Shown here: in pieces, positions 42,658 to 52,554 of the stretch
Layout of the letters: each line of letters begins with the position of its first letter
Numbering within the stretch: position 1 is the stretch's first letter
From: Wandonia haliotis
GTDB taxonomy: Bacteria; Bacteroidota; Bacteroidia; Flavobacteriales_D; Crocinitomicaceae
Length of the DNA stretch: 64,000 nucleotides
Assembly: GCF_039523435.1 (NCBI RefSeq)
Contig: NZ_BAAAFH010000003.1
Span: forward strand, 372,001 to 436,000
Direction: 5' to 3'
Made by a program: the position numbers and the translations under genes
Notes under the pieces: generated by a model
What the model was told of the DNA's origin: nothing
Databases searched by the model: none
The model's input: only the letters and a program-made list of their open reading frames with translations

Positions 42658-42687
42658 TGTTATTACTTCATTTTTCTGTAACTTTGT
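42658..42687 (+). promoter_or_regulatory. Promoter of the tatA-gatA operon
   Basis: CTG (42658-42660), 19-base spacer, TAACTTTG (42680-42687). The -7 is exact and the -33 differs by one base. It rules out a start at 42648 and supports the ATG at 42711. Confidence 0.6.
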
Positions 42688-42710
42688 CGTATATATCAAA
42701 TTTTGATACA

Positions 42711-42896
42711 ATGATTTTAGGTGTATTTGGTCCCTGGCAAGTTATTTTGATTGTAGCGATTGTGCTACTTTTATTCGGTGGAAGAAAAATTCCGGAACTG
42801 ATGAAAGGACTTGGTAAAGGGGTGAAAGAGTTCAAAGATGCTTCTAACGGATCAGCTGATAAGAAAGACGATTCGGGAGAAGAGGAAAAAAAATAA
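42711..42896 (+). CDS. tatA: Sec-independent translocase TatA/E
   Basis: 61 residues. An N-terminal transmembrane helix (GPWQVILIVAIVLLLFGG), the hinge GRKIPELMKGLGKGVKEFK amphipathic helix and a charged tail are exactly the TatA/TatE plan. It forms the pore part of the twin-arginine export system that moves folded proteins across the inner membrane. tatC is not in the window. First gene of a run tatA-gatA-transglycosylase-DUF4837 with gaps of only 8, 8 and 25 bp. Confidence 0.93.
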   Translation: MILGVFGPWQVILIVAIVLLLFGGRKIPELMKGLGKGVKEFKDASNGSADKKDDSGEEEKK

Positions 42897-42904
42897 TCAG
42901 ATTC

Positions 42905-44314
42905 ATGTATAATAATTTTGCTGAAGTAAAACAGGCGATCGCTTCGGGTAGTTCGGTATTGGATATAGTCAATACATACCTGAGTGAGATTGAACGCCGG
43001 AAAGAACTGAATGCTTTTTTAGAAGTTTTTGAGGACACGGTCCGCGAACAGGCGAAACGAGTTGATGAGAAAATAAAATCGGGAACTCAGGGACGTCTTG
43101 CGGGGATGGTAATTGGTCTGAAGGATAACATCTGTTTCAAAGGGCATAAAGTTTCTGCTTCATCAAAAATATTAGAAGGGTTTGAATCACTTTATAGTGC
43201 TACGGTAGTTGAACGGCTGCTGATGGAAGATGCGGTAATAATCGGACGACTCAATTGTGATGAGTTTGCAATGGGAAGTTCCAACGAGAATTCTGCATTT
43301 GGACCGGTGAAAAACGTAGTGAATACTTCCTGTGTTCCCGGAGGATCTTCAGGAGGATCTGCTGTTGCAGTAGCTGCCGGACTTTGCACGGTTGCTTTAG
43401 GGAGTGATACCGGAGGGTCAATTCGCCAACCGGCATCGTTTACCGGAACAATCGGTGTAAAACCGACTTATGGACGTGTAAGCCGTTACGGTCTGATAGC
43501 GTATGCTTCTTCATTTGATCAGATCGGACCCTTTACAAATTCGGTTGAAGACGCAGCACTGGTATTAGAAATAATTGCCGGAAAAGATGAGTATGATACG
43601 ACCGCTTCATCCCGACCGGTTGGAGAGTATACTCTTTCTGACACACCTTCTTCCAGAAAAATTGCAGTCATTCGCGAAGCAGCGAATCACGAAGGAGTAA
43701 ATGAAGAAGTACGGGCAAAATTTGAGCAACTGATCCAACAATTGACAGATGCAGGTCATCAGGTAGAGGAAGTCAGCTTTCCATACATGGATCAGATGGT
43801 ACCAACGTATTATGTACTGACAACAGCAGAAGCTTCTTCCAATTTGTCGCGTTTTGACGGAGTACATTACGGACATCGCAGCCAGGTTGCCGAAGGAGTA
43901 GAACAAACGTATACAAAATCCAGAACAGAAGGTTTTGGACCGGAAGTAAAACGAAGAATTATGGCGGGTACTTTTGTGCTTTCACACGGGTACTATGACG
44001 CATATTATACAAAAGCACAAAAAGTAAGAAGAGTTTTGCGGGATAAAACAGATGAAATTTTCGCTGATTTTGATTTTGTCCTTCTTCCTACAACACCAGA
44101 TTCAGCTTTTGAGTTGAATGCAGTGAGTGATCCGATTCAAATGTATTTGCAGGATATTTTTACTGTTCACGCCAATCATACGGGAAACCCTGCAATTTCT
44201 CTTCCTTTGGGTAAAAAATCGGACGGAATGCCTTTTGGTATCCAGCTTATGGCTAATCATTTCGAAGAAAAGTCACTGTTAGAGTTCAGTGATTATCTGA
44301 TGAAAATGAATTAG
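42905..44314 (+). CDS. gatA: Aspartyl/glutamyl-tRNA amidotransferase subunit A
   Basis: 469 residues of the amidase-signature family. The Ser-cisSer-Lys triad is K73, S148 and S172 (GLKDNICFKG, PGGSSGGSAVAVAAGL, DTGGSIRQPAS), with the same spacing as in known GatA (79/154/178). It supplies ammonia for amidating Glu-tRNA-Gln or Asp-tRNA-Asn with GatB and GatC, which are elsewhere. Starts 8 bp after tatA. Confidence 0.93.
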   Translation: MYNNFAEVKQAIASGSSVLDIVNTYLSEIERRKELNAFLEVFEDTVREQAKRVDEKIKSGTQGRLAGMVIGLKDNICFKGHKVSASSKILEGFESLYSATVVERLLMEDAVIIGRLNCDEFAMGSSNENSAFGPVKNVVNTSCVPGGSSGGSAVAVAAGLCTVALGSDTGGSIRQPASFTGTIGVKPTYGRVSRYGLIAYASSFDQIGPFTNSVEDAALVLEIIAGKDEYDTTASSRPVGEYTLSDTPSSRKIAVIREAANHEGVNEEVRAKFEQLIQQLTDAGHQVEEVSFPYMDQMVPTYYVLTTAEASSNLSRFDGVHYGHRSQVAEGVEQTYTKSRTEGFGPEVKRRIMAGTFVLSHGYYDAYYTKAQKVRRVLRDKTDEIFADFDFVLLPTTPDSAFELNAVSDPIQMYLQDIFTVHANHTGNPAISLPLGKKSDGMPFGIQLMANHFEEKSLLEFSDYLMKMN

Positions 44315-44322
44315 TTTTGAGC

Positions 44323-45777
44323 ATGAGGAATTGCCTGATAATAGCATTGATTTTATTTAGTTTTTCTGGCGTATTTAGCCAGGAAAATAACACAGGACCT
44401 TCTGTTGAGAATGAAGACACGCTGGTTTTTGAGCGTTTCATGGAAACAATGGAGGAAAGCTTACGTCTTTATCGTGAAGAGTGGACCGTGGATGAAGATT
44501 ATGATTCAATAACCCGGGCGTTAGGATACGAAGAAGATCATGTACCGGTATTTAGTGACTCTGTAATTTGTCAGCGACTTATTGATCTGGACAAAACATC
44601 TCCATATCCGTTTGATTGTGATCCTTCGGTGTTGAAAAATATTCAGTTCTTTAACGAGAAAAGAAGAAGCTTTATCAAAGTTACATTAGGGCGATCGCGG
44701 TTGTATTTTGATATGTTCGAAGCAACACTGGATAAATATAACCTGCCTTTGGAGTTGAAATATCTTGCCGTTATAGAAAGTGGGCTTCGTCCTCAGGTGC
44801 GTTCGCGTGCCGGGGCAATGGGACTTTGGCAGTTTATGTATGCCACCGGAAAAATGTACGGATTAACTCAGAATTCGTATGTAGACGAACGAATGGATCC
44901 GGTAAAGGCAACGGATGCAGCCTGCAGGTATCTGAAACGGCTGTATGAAATGTATGAAGACTGGAATATGGCACTTGCGGCCTATAATGCAGGTCCGGGA
45001 AATGTAAACAAAGCTATCCGGCGTTCGGGAGGTAAAATGACGTACTGGGAAATACGCCCTTTTTTACCAAAAGAAACACAGGGGTATGTTCCTAATTTTA
45101 TTACTGTGGCGTACATGATGACCAATCATACGCTGCACAATCTGATTCCTGCTCCTGCTCCTGCACTTGCTCATGAAATTGACACCGTTTGTTTAAAACA
45201 GGGTATACGTATGCGTACGCTGGAAACGGTATTGGATTGGCCGTCTGATAATATTCACTTACTGAATCCGATCTATAAACACGATGTAATTCCTGATACG
45301 GATCCGAAACAATGTATTTCTATTCCTCTTGAGAAAGTAGGACTATTTATTGAGTTGGAGGATAGTTTATATCGAACAGACAGCTTGTTTTTCCACAAAC
45401 CACTTCCGGGTCAGGAAGGTACGGAAGAACGTACAATTACTACTTCTTATCACAAGGTGAGAAGTGGAGAGACCCTGGGGGCAATAGCCAGAAAGTACGG
45501 AACAACAGTAAATGACCTGATGAATTGGAATAACCTGAAATCAACCCACTTGAAAATCGGTCAGACGTTACGTGTTGAAAAGGACAGTAGTTCCGGCTCT
45601 TCTAATGTTTCCGGGAATACCAGTTCGGGACCGGCAAAATACCATACTATCAGATCGGGAGAAAACTTCTGGAGCATCGCCCAAAAATATGGCACGACTG
45701 TTGATGCAATACAGAGATTAAATCCCGGTGTAAGGTCATCTAACCTGAAGATCGGGCAGAGAATACGTATTCAATAA
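44323..45777 (+). CDS. Membrane-bound lytic transglycosylase with two LysM domains (MltD-like)
   Basis: 484 residues from the ATG at 44323 (a TTG two codons earlier is less likely). Signal peptide about 1-20. SLT catalytic domain with Glu152 in LAVIESGLRPQVRS, then GAMGLWQFMYATG and ALAAYNAGPGNVNKAI. Two C-terminal LysM domains (YHKVRSGETLGAIARKYG and YHTIRSGENFWSIAQKYG) bind peptidoglycan. It cleaves murein glycan strands forming 1,6-anhydro ends. Located 8 bp after gatA. The domain order and length fit MltD. Confidence 0.92.
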   Translation: MRNCLIIALILFSFSGVFSQENNTGPSVENEDTLVFERFMETMEESLRLYREEWTVDEDYDSITRALGYEEDHVPVFSDSVICQRLIDLDKTSPYPFDCDPSVLKNIQFFNEKRRSFIKVTLGRSRLYFDMFEATLDKYNLPLELKYLAVIESGLRPQVRSRAGAMGLWQFMYATGKMYGLTQNSYVDERMDPVKATDAACRYLKRLYEMYEDWNMALAAYNAGPGNVNKAIRRSGGKMTYWEIRPFLPKETQGYVPNFITVAYMMTNHTLHNLIPAPAPALAHEIDTVCLKQGIRMRTLETVLDWPSDNIHLLNPIYKHDVIPDTDPKQCISIPLEKVGLFIELEDSLYRTDSLFFHKPLPGQEGTEERTITTSYHKVRSGETLGAIARKYGTTVNDLMNWNNLKSTHLKIGQTLRVEKDSSSGSSNVSGNTSSGPAKYHTIRSGENFWSIAQKYGTTVDAIQRLNPGVRSSNLKIGQRIRIQ

Positions 45778-45802
45778 GTAAGACGGCTACTGTTGTCTTG
45801 AA

Positions 45803-46873
45803 ATGATGATGCACATGAAAAGAATTACAATTTTTATTGCGCTGGCTTTTTTGTTATTTGCCTGTGATGACTTTACCAAAGGAAAAAAAGGAGGTGCGCT
45901 TGCAACCGGAAAACCAGGAGAGGTTTTAGTAGTATGTACGGATGATCTTTGGAACAGTGGGGAAATTGACTCGCTGATTTACGCGCTTGCTAAAGAAGAG
46001 GAACCTTATTATCCTTTGGAATACGCATTCAAATTTTATCAGAAGAATGCCGGAGGATTTAATCATATTCACAAAAAAGTACGAAACATTCTGATCATCC
46101 AGCAACAGAATAACGCGCAGTTTTCTCCTGCTAAAGTGGAATTTGTAAGAGATAAATGGGTAAAAGGGCAATTGGTGACCGAAGTGACATTTAAAGAGAA
46201 GGCAGATTTGCTTCAGGTGGCTAAATACGATGCCGAAAAAATCGCCCATCGCTTTGAGGAAAGTGAAATAGACCGTATCGTTGAAGCAAACCGGTTGGCA
46301 AAAATGAAACCGTTGGCGAAAAAGATTTATGAGAAGTATGGTGTGTATCTTGATTTTCCGTCCGGATCAGAAGTCAAATCGGATAAAGATATTTTTTTGC
46401 GGATAGATATCCCGGAGCGGTCAAGAGAAATGAAACTGGACGGAGGTCCTGCGTATGAAACACAGCGCGCTAATTTCATCCTTTCATCATGGTTGATGTG
46501 GCAGGTTGACTATACAAAAAAAGAACAACTGGAACCGAAGAATTTATTGCACACACAGGATAGTATTTTAAAGATTTACGCACCACATCACAAAGAGGGT
46601 GCTTACATGGCAACAGAATATGACAGCCTTGTATATCCGGTTTCTCAGGTGTTTGAATACAATGATCTGTATACTGTTGAAATAAAGGGACAGTACCGTA
46701 TGAACGGAAGAGATGATGTATTTATGGGAGGGCCATTTGTAAGCTACTCTTTTGTTCACCCCAAAACCAACAAGTTGATTACAATGTTTGGAATGGTACA
46801 CGGCCCAAGTGAACCGCTAATTAATTATATACGGGAGCATAAGGGGCTATTCCGCACATTACATCTGGAATAA
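45803..46873 (+). CDS. DUF4837 lipoprotein
   Basis: 356 residues. A lipoprotein signal ends LAFLLFAC. The body (GEVLVVCTDDLWNSGEIDS, INAYNP-free beta-rich core, VYLDFPSGSEVKSDKDIFLR, GGPFVSYSFVHPKTNKLI) matches DUF4837, a Bacteroidota envelope lipoprotein of unknown function. The tandem ATG codons at the start leave the exact start uncertain by a few residues. Last gene of the tatA run, 25 bp after the transglycosylase, which suggests a cell-wall role. Confidence 0.82.
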   Translation: MMMHMKRITIFIALAFLLFACDDFTKGKKGGALATGKPGEVLVVCTDDLWNSGEIDSLIYALAKEEEPYYPLEYAFKFYQKNAGGFNHIHKKVRNILIIQQQNNAQFSPAKVEFVRDKWVKGQLVTEVTFKEKADLLQVAKYDAEKIAHRFEESEIDRIVEANRLAKMKPLAKKIYEKYGVYLDFPSGSEVKSDKDIFLRIDIPERSREMKLDGGPAYETQRANFILSSWLMWQVDYTKKEQLEPKNLLHTQDSILKIYAPHHKEGAYMATEYDSLVYPVSQVFEYNDLYTVEIKGQYRMNGRDDVFMGGPFVSYSFVHPKTNKLITMFGMVHGPSEPLINYIREHKGLFRTLHLE

Positions 46874-47002
46874 ATTTTTCATAGAAATACTGTGCCTTCT
46901 GGCTTTCAACCGGTTTGCGTTTCTAAAGTAGAATTTAACAAATGAGAGTATACTAAAAGAGCAAAATTTTAGTTATATTTAGAGAAACAAAAACCAGAAG
47001 TT

Positions 47003-47197
47003 ATGTTAGAATTGTGCAAGGAAATTTTAGCAAAGGTTAGTTTTGATCGTTACCTTTTCCAAAAGGAGTTAAAGAAAGCGATAAAGTGGATTAAAAACCC
47101 ATCGGAACTGAACCAATTGAAAGCCTGGTGCATTCGGGAGTTCGGAGAAAGATATCCGACAATTATTGAAAGAACATTTAGCACGGCGATGGCCTAA
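47003..47197 (+). CDS. Small conserved basic protein, unrecognised
   Basis: 64 residues, mostly helical and rich in Lys and Trp (FQKELKKAIKWIKNPSELNQ, LKAWCIREFGERYP). No export signal. It has its own leader and a strong terminator right after it, the layout of a separately expressed single gene, which supports it being real despite its size. The sequence resembles short hypothetical proteins of Flavobacteriales; the role is unknown. Confidence 0.7.
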   Translation: MLELCKEILAKVSFDRYLFQKELKKAIKWIKNPSELNQLKAWCIREFGERYPTIIERTFSTAMA

Positions 47198-47215
47198 AAT
47201 GAAAATTGAGAAGAG

Positions 47216-47243
47216 AAAGCGGGTATTTTACCCGCTTTTTTTG
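47216..47243 (+). terminator. Intrinsic terminator after the small basic protein
   Basis: AAAGCGGGTA (47216-47225) pairs perfectly with TACCCGCTTT (47229-47238), 3-nt loop, then five more Ts. Confidence 0.9.
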
Positions 47244-47286
47244 TACGAAAAAAGGTAGATTAGATACGTCGTAATTGAATTAGTGG

Positions 47287-48012
47287 ATGGAAACAAAAAA
47301 GTGGATGAAGGGACTTCCGGTAATTTTGTTCATCATTACAGGAGTTGAAATTTGGGCAGATCTTACTGATAAAATTGGATTAGTTTATCTGACCAAACCA
47401 ATGTTGTTGTTACTGCTTGTTAGTACTGTGATTCTGTATCGAAAAGCGTTTGTGTCGAAGGCTGCATTTACCTTTTTATTAGCGGCACTTACTTTGTCAC
47501 TGGGAGGAGACATTTTTCTTATGATTCGTGAAACAGACTTGTTCGTTCCCGGATTAGCCAGTTTCCTATTGGCGCATGTGTCGTATTGTTTTCTCTTTTG
47601 GAAAGATATCCGGCGTAATAGTGAGGGAAAAAGGGATGTTTATACGTGGCAATACATCATTGTATTTCTCTTATTGTCATTTCTCGTGATTCTCCTTGGT
47701 GTTCTTCTTCCTCATATTGCGGCAAACAGCGAAACAAAGCCATTGGTTATTCCTGTAACGATTTATGCGATCGTGATTACAACCATGGGGATTTTTGCTC
47801 TGTTGCGGAGAGGAATCAATGTCCGGTCTTTTAGATTGGGTTTGATAGGAGCTCTTTTTTTTATCGTTAGCGATACGGTGCTTGCTCTCTCCCTTTTTAT
47901 GGACATAATTCCTTATTCGACCCTTTGGATTATGAGTACCTATGTGCTGGCGCAGTACCTGATAACACGTAGTGCCCTGATTAATACTACAATTCCGGCT
48001 ACAAGTAATTAA
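47287..48012 (+). CDS. YhhN-family membrane protein (lysoplasmalogenase-like)
   Basis: 241 residues, about eight transmembrane helices. YLTKPMLLLLLVS, LSLGGDIFLM and FLLAHVSYCFLFW match the KP, GD and H-x-x-Y landmarks of the YhhN/TMEM86 family, whose animal members are lysoplasmalogenases cleaving the vinyl ether of lysoplasmalogens. Bacterial activity is family-based inference. The last 4 bases overlap the end of convergent mfd. Confidence 0.78.
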   Translation: METKKWMKGLPVILFIITGVEIWADLTDKIGLVYLTKPMLLLLLVSTVILYRKAFVSKAAFTFLLAALTLSLGGDIFLMIRETDLFVPGLASFLLAHVSYCFLFWKDIRRNSEGKRDVYTWQYIIVFLLLSFLVILLGVLLPHIAANSETKPLVIPVTIYAIVITTMGIFALLRRGINVRSFRLGLIGALFFIVSDTVLALSLFMDIIPYSTLWIMSTYVLAQYLITRSALINTTIPATSN

Positions 48013-51000
48013 TCTCTGATTTGAAGAATACTTTGCAGGTTCTCAATAGCTTCCTGCATGGTAGTTACGGAGTTATATACCAGACGAAGTTTATTGTTCT
48101 TTTCGCTCATATTAACCCCGGTTGGTCCACTTTGTATGTATTTTAAAACCTGTGTAAAGCGTGGGGACTGGTAATAAGGAGAATCCTGATTCGTAACAAA
48201 GTAACCAATCATTTTCCCGGCTTTAAATACAAGTTTTTCAAAGCCGATTTCCCGGGCAATCCAACGTAATTCCATAGAAAGGAACAGATCTTCCACCTGG
48301 TAAGGAACCTGACCAAAACGATCGATCAGATTCTTTCTGAACTCTACCAGAGCTGTTTTGTCCGAAAGATTATCCAGTTCCTGATACAGGCTCAATCGTT
48401 CTGCTACATTGTTAACATAATCATCGGGAATTCGAACTTCGAGATCCGTTTCGAGAATGCAGTCGGCCGTATAATAATCCTGCCCCGGCATTTTATCATA
48501 TTGGGTATCTTTGAACAACTCTTTAAACTCATTCTCACGCAGTTCTTCGATTGCTTCATTCAGGATTTTCTGATACATCTCAAAACCAATGTCGGCAATG
48601 AATCCGCTTTGTTCGGCACCGAGCATATTTCCTGCACCCCGGATATCCAAATCTTTCATAGCAATATTAAACCCGGATCCCAGGTCGCTGAACTGTACCA
48701 GGGCTTCCAAACGCTTACGGGCTTCTGTTGTAAGATTATGAGCTCTCGGAGCAATGAGATAACAGAAACCTTTCTTATTAGAACGACCTACACGTCCGCG
48801 TAACTGGTGCAGATCACTCAGTCCGAAGTTCTGGGCATCATTAATGATAATCGTATTGGCATTAGAAATGTCAATCCCCGATTCGATAATCGTGGTGGCA
48901 AGAAGAACATCGTATTCGCCTTCAATAAAGCCCATCATGATCTTTTCGAGCTGCTTTCCGTCCATTTGTCCATGTCCTATCGCAACCCGGGTTCCCGGAA
49001 CAAGTCGCTGAATCATCCCGGATACCTCCATAATGTTTTGAAGGCGATTGTGTACAAAATAGACCTGTCCGCCTCTGGAAATTTCATACGATATGGCATC
49101 GCGTATGGCTTCTTCGTCAAAAGCGATATGCTGAGTGAGTACCGGCTGACGGTTTGGGGGAGGTGTATTGATAATACTGAGGTCACGGGCTCCCATTAAT
49201 GAAAATTGCAAGGTTCTGGGGATAGGAGTGGCGGTTAATGTCAGGGTATCAACCGTCTCTTTCATCAGTTTCAACTTATCTTTTACCGCTACCCCGAACT
49301 TCTGCTCTTCATCAATAATCATTAATCCGAGATCTTTGAACTTGACATTTTTTCCGACAATTTTATGCGTTCCGATCAGAATGTCAATTTCTCCAGCTGC
49401 CAGTTTTTTCAGCGTCTCAGTTACTTGTTTTGCTGTTTTAAAACGGTTGATATAATCAACAGTGCAGGGAAAGTCTTTCAGACGTTCTTTAAACGTACGG
49501 TAGTGCTGTAGTGAGAGAATAGTTGTGGGTACAAGTACGGCAACTTGCTTACTATCCGTTACCGCTTTGAAGGCTGCACGAATAGCAACTTCCGTTTTAC
49601 CGAACCCTACATCCCCACATACCAGTCTGTCCATGGGGGTGGCAGATTCCATGTCTTCTTTGATGGCTACCGTCGTTTTTAACTGATCGGGAGTGTCCTC
49701 GTACATGAAAGAAGCTTCCAGCTCATTCTGTAAATACGTATCGGGAGAAAAAGCAAAACCGGGTTGGCTTTTCCGTTTTGCATATAACTGGATGAGATCA
49801 AAGGCAATTTCTTTGATCTTTTTCTTGGTCTTGTTTTTCAGATTAGACCAGGCTTGTGTGCCCAGTTTATTCATTTTCGGAACAGTTCCCTCTTTTCCGG
49901 TAAACTTGGAAATTCTGTGCAGCGAGTGGATAGAGACGTACAATACGTCGTTATCTTTATAAATTAACCGAATGGCTTCCTGCGGTTTTCCGTTAACATC
50001 TATCATTTCCAGTCCGGAAAACTGCCCGACTCCATGATCAATGTGTGTTACATAATCTCCTTTCTGAAGATTATAAATTTCTTTCAGAGTGAGAGCCTGC
50101 TTTGCCTGTCTGAAACCTTCCTTGAGTTTAAAGCGGTGATAACGTTCAAAAATCTGGTGATCGGTATAGCACACCAGTTTCAATTGTTCGGAGATGAATC
50201 CTTCATGAATCGCGATGGGCATAGGAGAAAATTCTACTTCAGCACCTATGTCCTCAAAGATATCGTAAAGCCGCTCAATCTGCTTGGGCTGATTTGAAAA
50301 GATCAGGTTGTCCATGCCCATTTTCCGACGGGCAATCAGATCGTCGCGCAACATTTCAAAATTCTTATTGAATGCCGGCTGACCTTTGAAATCAAACTGG
50401 ACCCGTAAATCTGATTGAAACGTATTTTCGTTTCCAAATTCGATAACTGTGAAATCGGAAATTTCTTTTTTCCAATCGGATTTATGGTAATACAATTCAC
50501 TGGGAATCCGATGTTTTACAGGGCTATCACCGAGTTGATCGTATATTTTTACTGCTTTTTCATAATCCTGATCCAAACGACCCTCCATCAAATCGTATGA
50601 TTTTAGCCAGATTGTTGATTGGTTACCTGCAAACTGTAGAAAAGAAGCATTGATTTCCTGCACGATCTTTCCCTGTACGTTAGGAACGATAGAGAAAAAT
50701 TCATGTGATTTGAAACTCAACTGGTTTACGGGATCAAAATTCCGGATGGAGTCCACTTCATCCCCGAAAAACTCGATCCGGAAGGGGTTGTCGTTAGAAT
50801 ACGAAAAAACATCCAGAATTCCCCCGCGTATTGAAAACTGTCCCGGTTCGTATACGAAATCGACGCGTTCAAAACCATATTCCATCAATACCTCATTCAG
50901 AAAATCCAGACCGTATTCCCTTCCTTTTTCAATCCGAAAGGTATTTTTAGTCAGGTTCTGTTTGGTGGGTACTTTTTCAAATAAAGCTTTGGGGTAGGTA

Positions 51001-51365
51001 ACAACCCATGTATTATTAGTTGAGTTGATTCTGTCCAACGCTTCGGCTCTTGCTACTACATTTGCATTGTCTGTTGCTTCAACTTCATAAGGAGTGCGAT
51101 AAGAAGCGGGGTAAAAAAGTATATGCTTTTCTTCGGGGAGTAAGCTTTCCAGATCATTAAAAAAATACGCGGCGGCTTCTTTGTCTTCCAGTATGAAGAT
51201 ATGGTTTCCCGGAACCTGACGGGCGAGTGCTGTTGCGCATAAGGCACCGGAAGCTCCTACAAGCCCGTTCCACTTTATTTTTGCCCCTGCAAATTGAAGT
51301 TGCTGGGCTGTTTCATCTATCTGGGGTAGCGTATTGAAACGCTTTAAAAGATCCGGTATTTGCAT
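48009..51365 (-). CDS. mfd: Transcription-repair coupling factor
   Basis: 1118 residues from the ATG at 51365 (an ATG at 51389 would add 8). It removes RNA polymerase stalled at lesions and recruits UvrA. The UvrB-like N-terminal module, the RNA polymerase-interacting domain (LKEIYNLQKGDYVTHIDHGV), the RecG-like translocase with Walker A (GDVGFGKTEVAIR) and Walker B (IIDEEQKFGV), motif VI (LHQLRGRVGRSNKKGFCYL) and the C-terminal TRCF domain are all present. Full length, intact. Confidence 0.97.
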   Translation of the reverse strand: MQIPDLLKRFNTLPQIDETAQQLQFAGAKIKWNGLVGASGALCATALARQVPGNHIFILEDKEAAAYFFNDLESLLPEEKHILFYPASYRTPYEVEATDNANVVARAEALDRINSTNNTWVVTYPKALFEKVPTKQNLTKNTFRIEKGREYGLDFLNEVLMEYGFERVDFVYEPGQFSIRGGILDVFSYSNDNPFRIEFFGDEVDSIRNFDPVNQLSFKSHEFFSIVPNVQGKIVQEINASFLQFAGNQSTIWLKSYDLMEGRLDQDYEKAVKIYDQLGDSPVKHRIPSELYYHKSDWKKEISDFTVIEFGNENTFQSDLRVQFDFKGQPAFNKNFEMLRDDLIARRKMGMDNLIFSNQPKQIERLYDIFEDIGAEVEFSPMPIAIHEGFISEQLKLVCYTDHQIFERYHRFKLKEGFRQAKQALTLKEIYNLQKGDYVTHIDHGVGQFSGLEMIDVNGKPQEAIRLIYKDNDVLYVSIHSLHRISKFTGKEGTVPKMNKLGTQAWSNLKNKTKKKIKEIAFDLIQLYAKRKSQPGFAFSPDTYLQNELEASFMYEDTPDQLKTTVAIKEDMESATPMDRLVCGDVGFGKTEVAIRAAFKAVTDSKQVAVLVPTTILSLQHYRTFKERLKDFPCTVDYINRFKTAKQVTETLKKLAAGEIDILIGTHKIVGKNVKFKDLGLMIIDEEQKFGVAVKDKLKLMKETVDTLTLTATPIPRTLQFSLMGARDLSIINTPPPNRQPVLTQHIAFDEEAIRDAISYEISRGGQVYFVHNRLQNIMEVSGMIQRLVPGTRVAIGHGQMDGKQLEKIMMGFIEGEYDVLLATTIIESGIDISNANTIIINDAQNFGLSDLHQLRGRVGRSNKKGFCYLIAPRAHNLTTEARKRLEALVQFSDLGSGFNIAMKDLDIRGAGNMLGAEQSGFIADIGFEMYQKILNEAIEELRENEFKELFKDTQYDKMPGQDYYTADCILETDLEVRIPDDYVNNVAERLSLYQELDNLSDKTALVEFRKNLIDRFGQVPYQVEDLFLSMELRWIAREIGFEKLVFKAGKMIGYFVTNQDSPYYQSPRFTQVLKYIQSGPTGVNMSEKNNKLRLVYNSVTTMQEAIENLQSILQIRD

Positions 51366-51425
51366 TTTAAAACGTTGCCCTTTTTCCATGTGATGAAATC
51401 GGGACAGAAAATCTGAGTAAAACTA

Positions 51426-52451
51426 TTATGCGTCAATTTTTTTGTTTGCGTATTCTTCGATCAGTCCCATAACCTGCTCTACCATTTTCTTCGATCCGAT
51501 AAATAGGGGAGTACGTTGATGCAGACGTTCCGGTTGAATATCCAGAATGCGTTTACGGCCTGTAGTCGCCAGACCACCTGCCTGTTCTGCTATAAAAGCA
51601 AGTGGATTACATTCGTAAATCAAACGGAGTTTTCCTTCCGGATTTAATGTCGTATCGGGATAAATGTAAATACCTCCTTTAATCAGACTGCGATGAAAGT
51701 CAGCAACCAATGAACCGATGTAACGACCCGAATACGGACGTCCTGTCGGAGGATCAACCTGTTGACAAAAGTTGATGTATTGTCGTATTCCTTCTTCACA
51801 GATCAGCAGGTTACCTTCATTCATGGAATAAAGGCGACTTGTTTCCGGCATTTTCATATCAGGGTGTGAAAGGCAGAATTCCCCGATTGAAGGATCCAGC
51901 GTAAAACCATTTACACCACATCCGGTTGAATAGACCAACATAGTGGAAGAACCGTACAGTACATAGCCGGAAGCTACTTGTTCCGTTCCTTTTTGAAGCA
52001 TATCTTCAAGTGTTGCCAATTCCCCGGCGGGTGATGTTCTTCTGTATATGGAGAAAATGGTTCCGATAGATACGTTCACATCAATATTGGATGAACCATC
52101 CAGAGGATCAAAAAGAACGACGTATTTACCATTTCTGGAAATCTCGTTATCAAACGCAACAAAATCATCATTTTCTTCTGAGGCAATACCACAGATTTCT
52201 CCTCCGGTTTTAAACGCCTGAATAAAACGTTCGTCAGCGATTACGTCCAGTTTTTGTTGTTGTTCTCCCTGAACATTTACATTGCCCTGAGCTCCAAGTA
52301 TATCAACTAATCCGGCGCGGTTTACTTCACGGTTTACGATCTTTGCAGCAAGAGAAATATCGTTTAAAATTCGTGATAATTCGCCCGTTGCAAAAGGAAA
52401 TTCAGCTTGTCTTTCGAGGATAAATTCATGTAAAGTGGTAACTCCCTGCAT
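51426..52451 (-). CDS. fbp: Fructose-1,6-bisphosphatase class I
   Basis: 341 residues from the ATG at 52451 (MQGVTTLHEFILERQ). It dephosphorylates fructose-1,6-bisphosphate in gluconeogenesis. Metal site FDPLDGSSNIDVNVSIGTIF, plus KLRLIYECNPLAFIAEQAGG and the C-terminal RTPLFIGS, are standard for the class I enzyme. It lies 60 bp upstream of mfd on the same strand and could share a transcript. Confidence 0.96.
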   Translation of the reverse strand: MQGVTTLHEFILERQAEFPFATGELSRILNDISLAAKIVNREVNRAGLVDILGAQGNVNVQGEQQQKLDVIADERFIQAFKTGGEICGIASEENDDFVAFDNEISRNGKYVVLFDPLDGSSNIDVNVSIGTIFSIYRRTSPAGELATLEDMLQKGTEQVASGYVLYGSSTMLVYSTGCGVNGFTLDPSIGEFCLSHPDMKMPETSRLYSMNEGNLLICEEGIRQYINFCQQVDPPTGRPYSGRYIGSLVADFHRSLIKGGIYIYPDTTLNPEGKLRLIYECNPLAFIAEQAGGLATTGRKRILDIQPERLHQRTPLFIGSKKMVEQVMGLIEEYANKKIDA

Positions 52452-52554
52452 CTTGAAAATGATTTGTTTTTGCAAATATCGTGAAAAGAACGGAGAAAAT
52501 TAATTGTTCCCGCAATTGAAGACCTTGAAAGGGAAAATTAAGTAACTTTACACT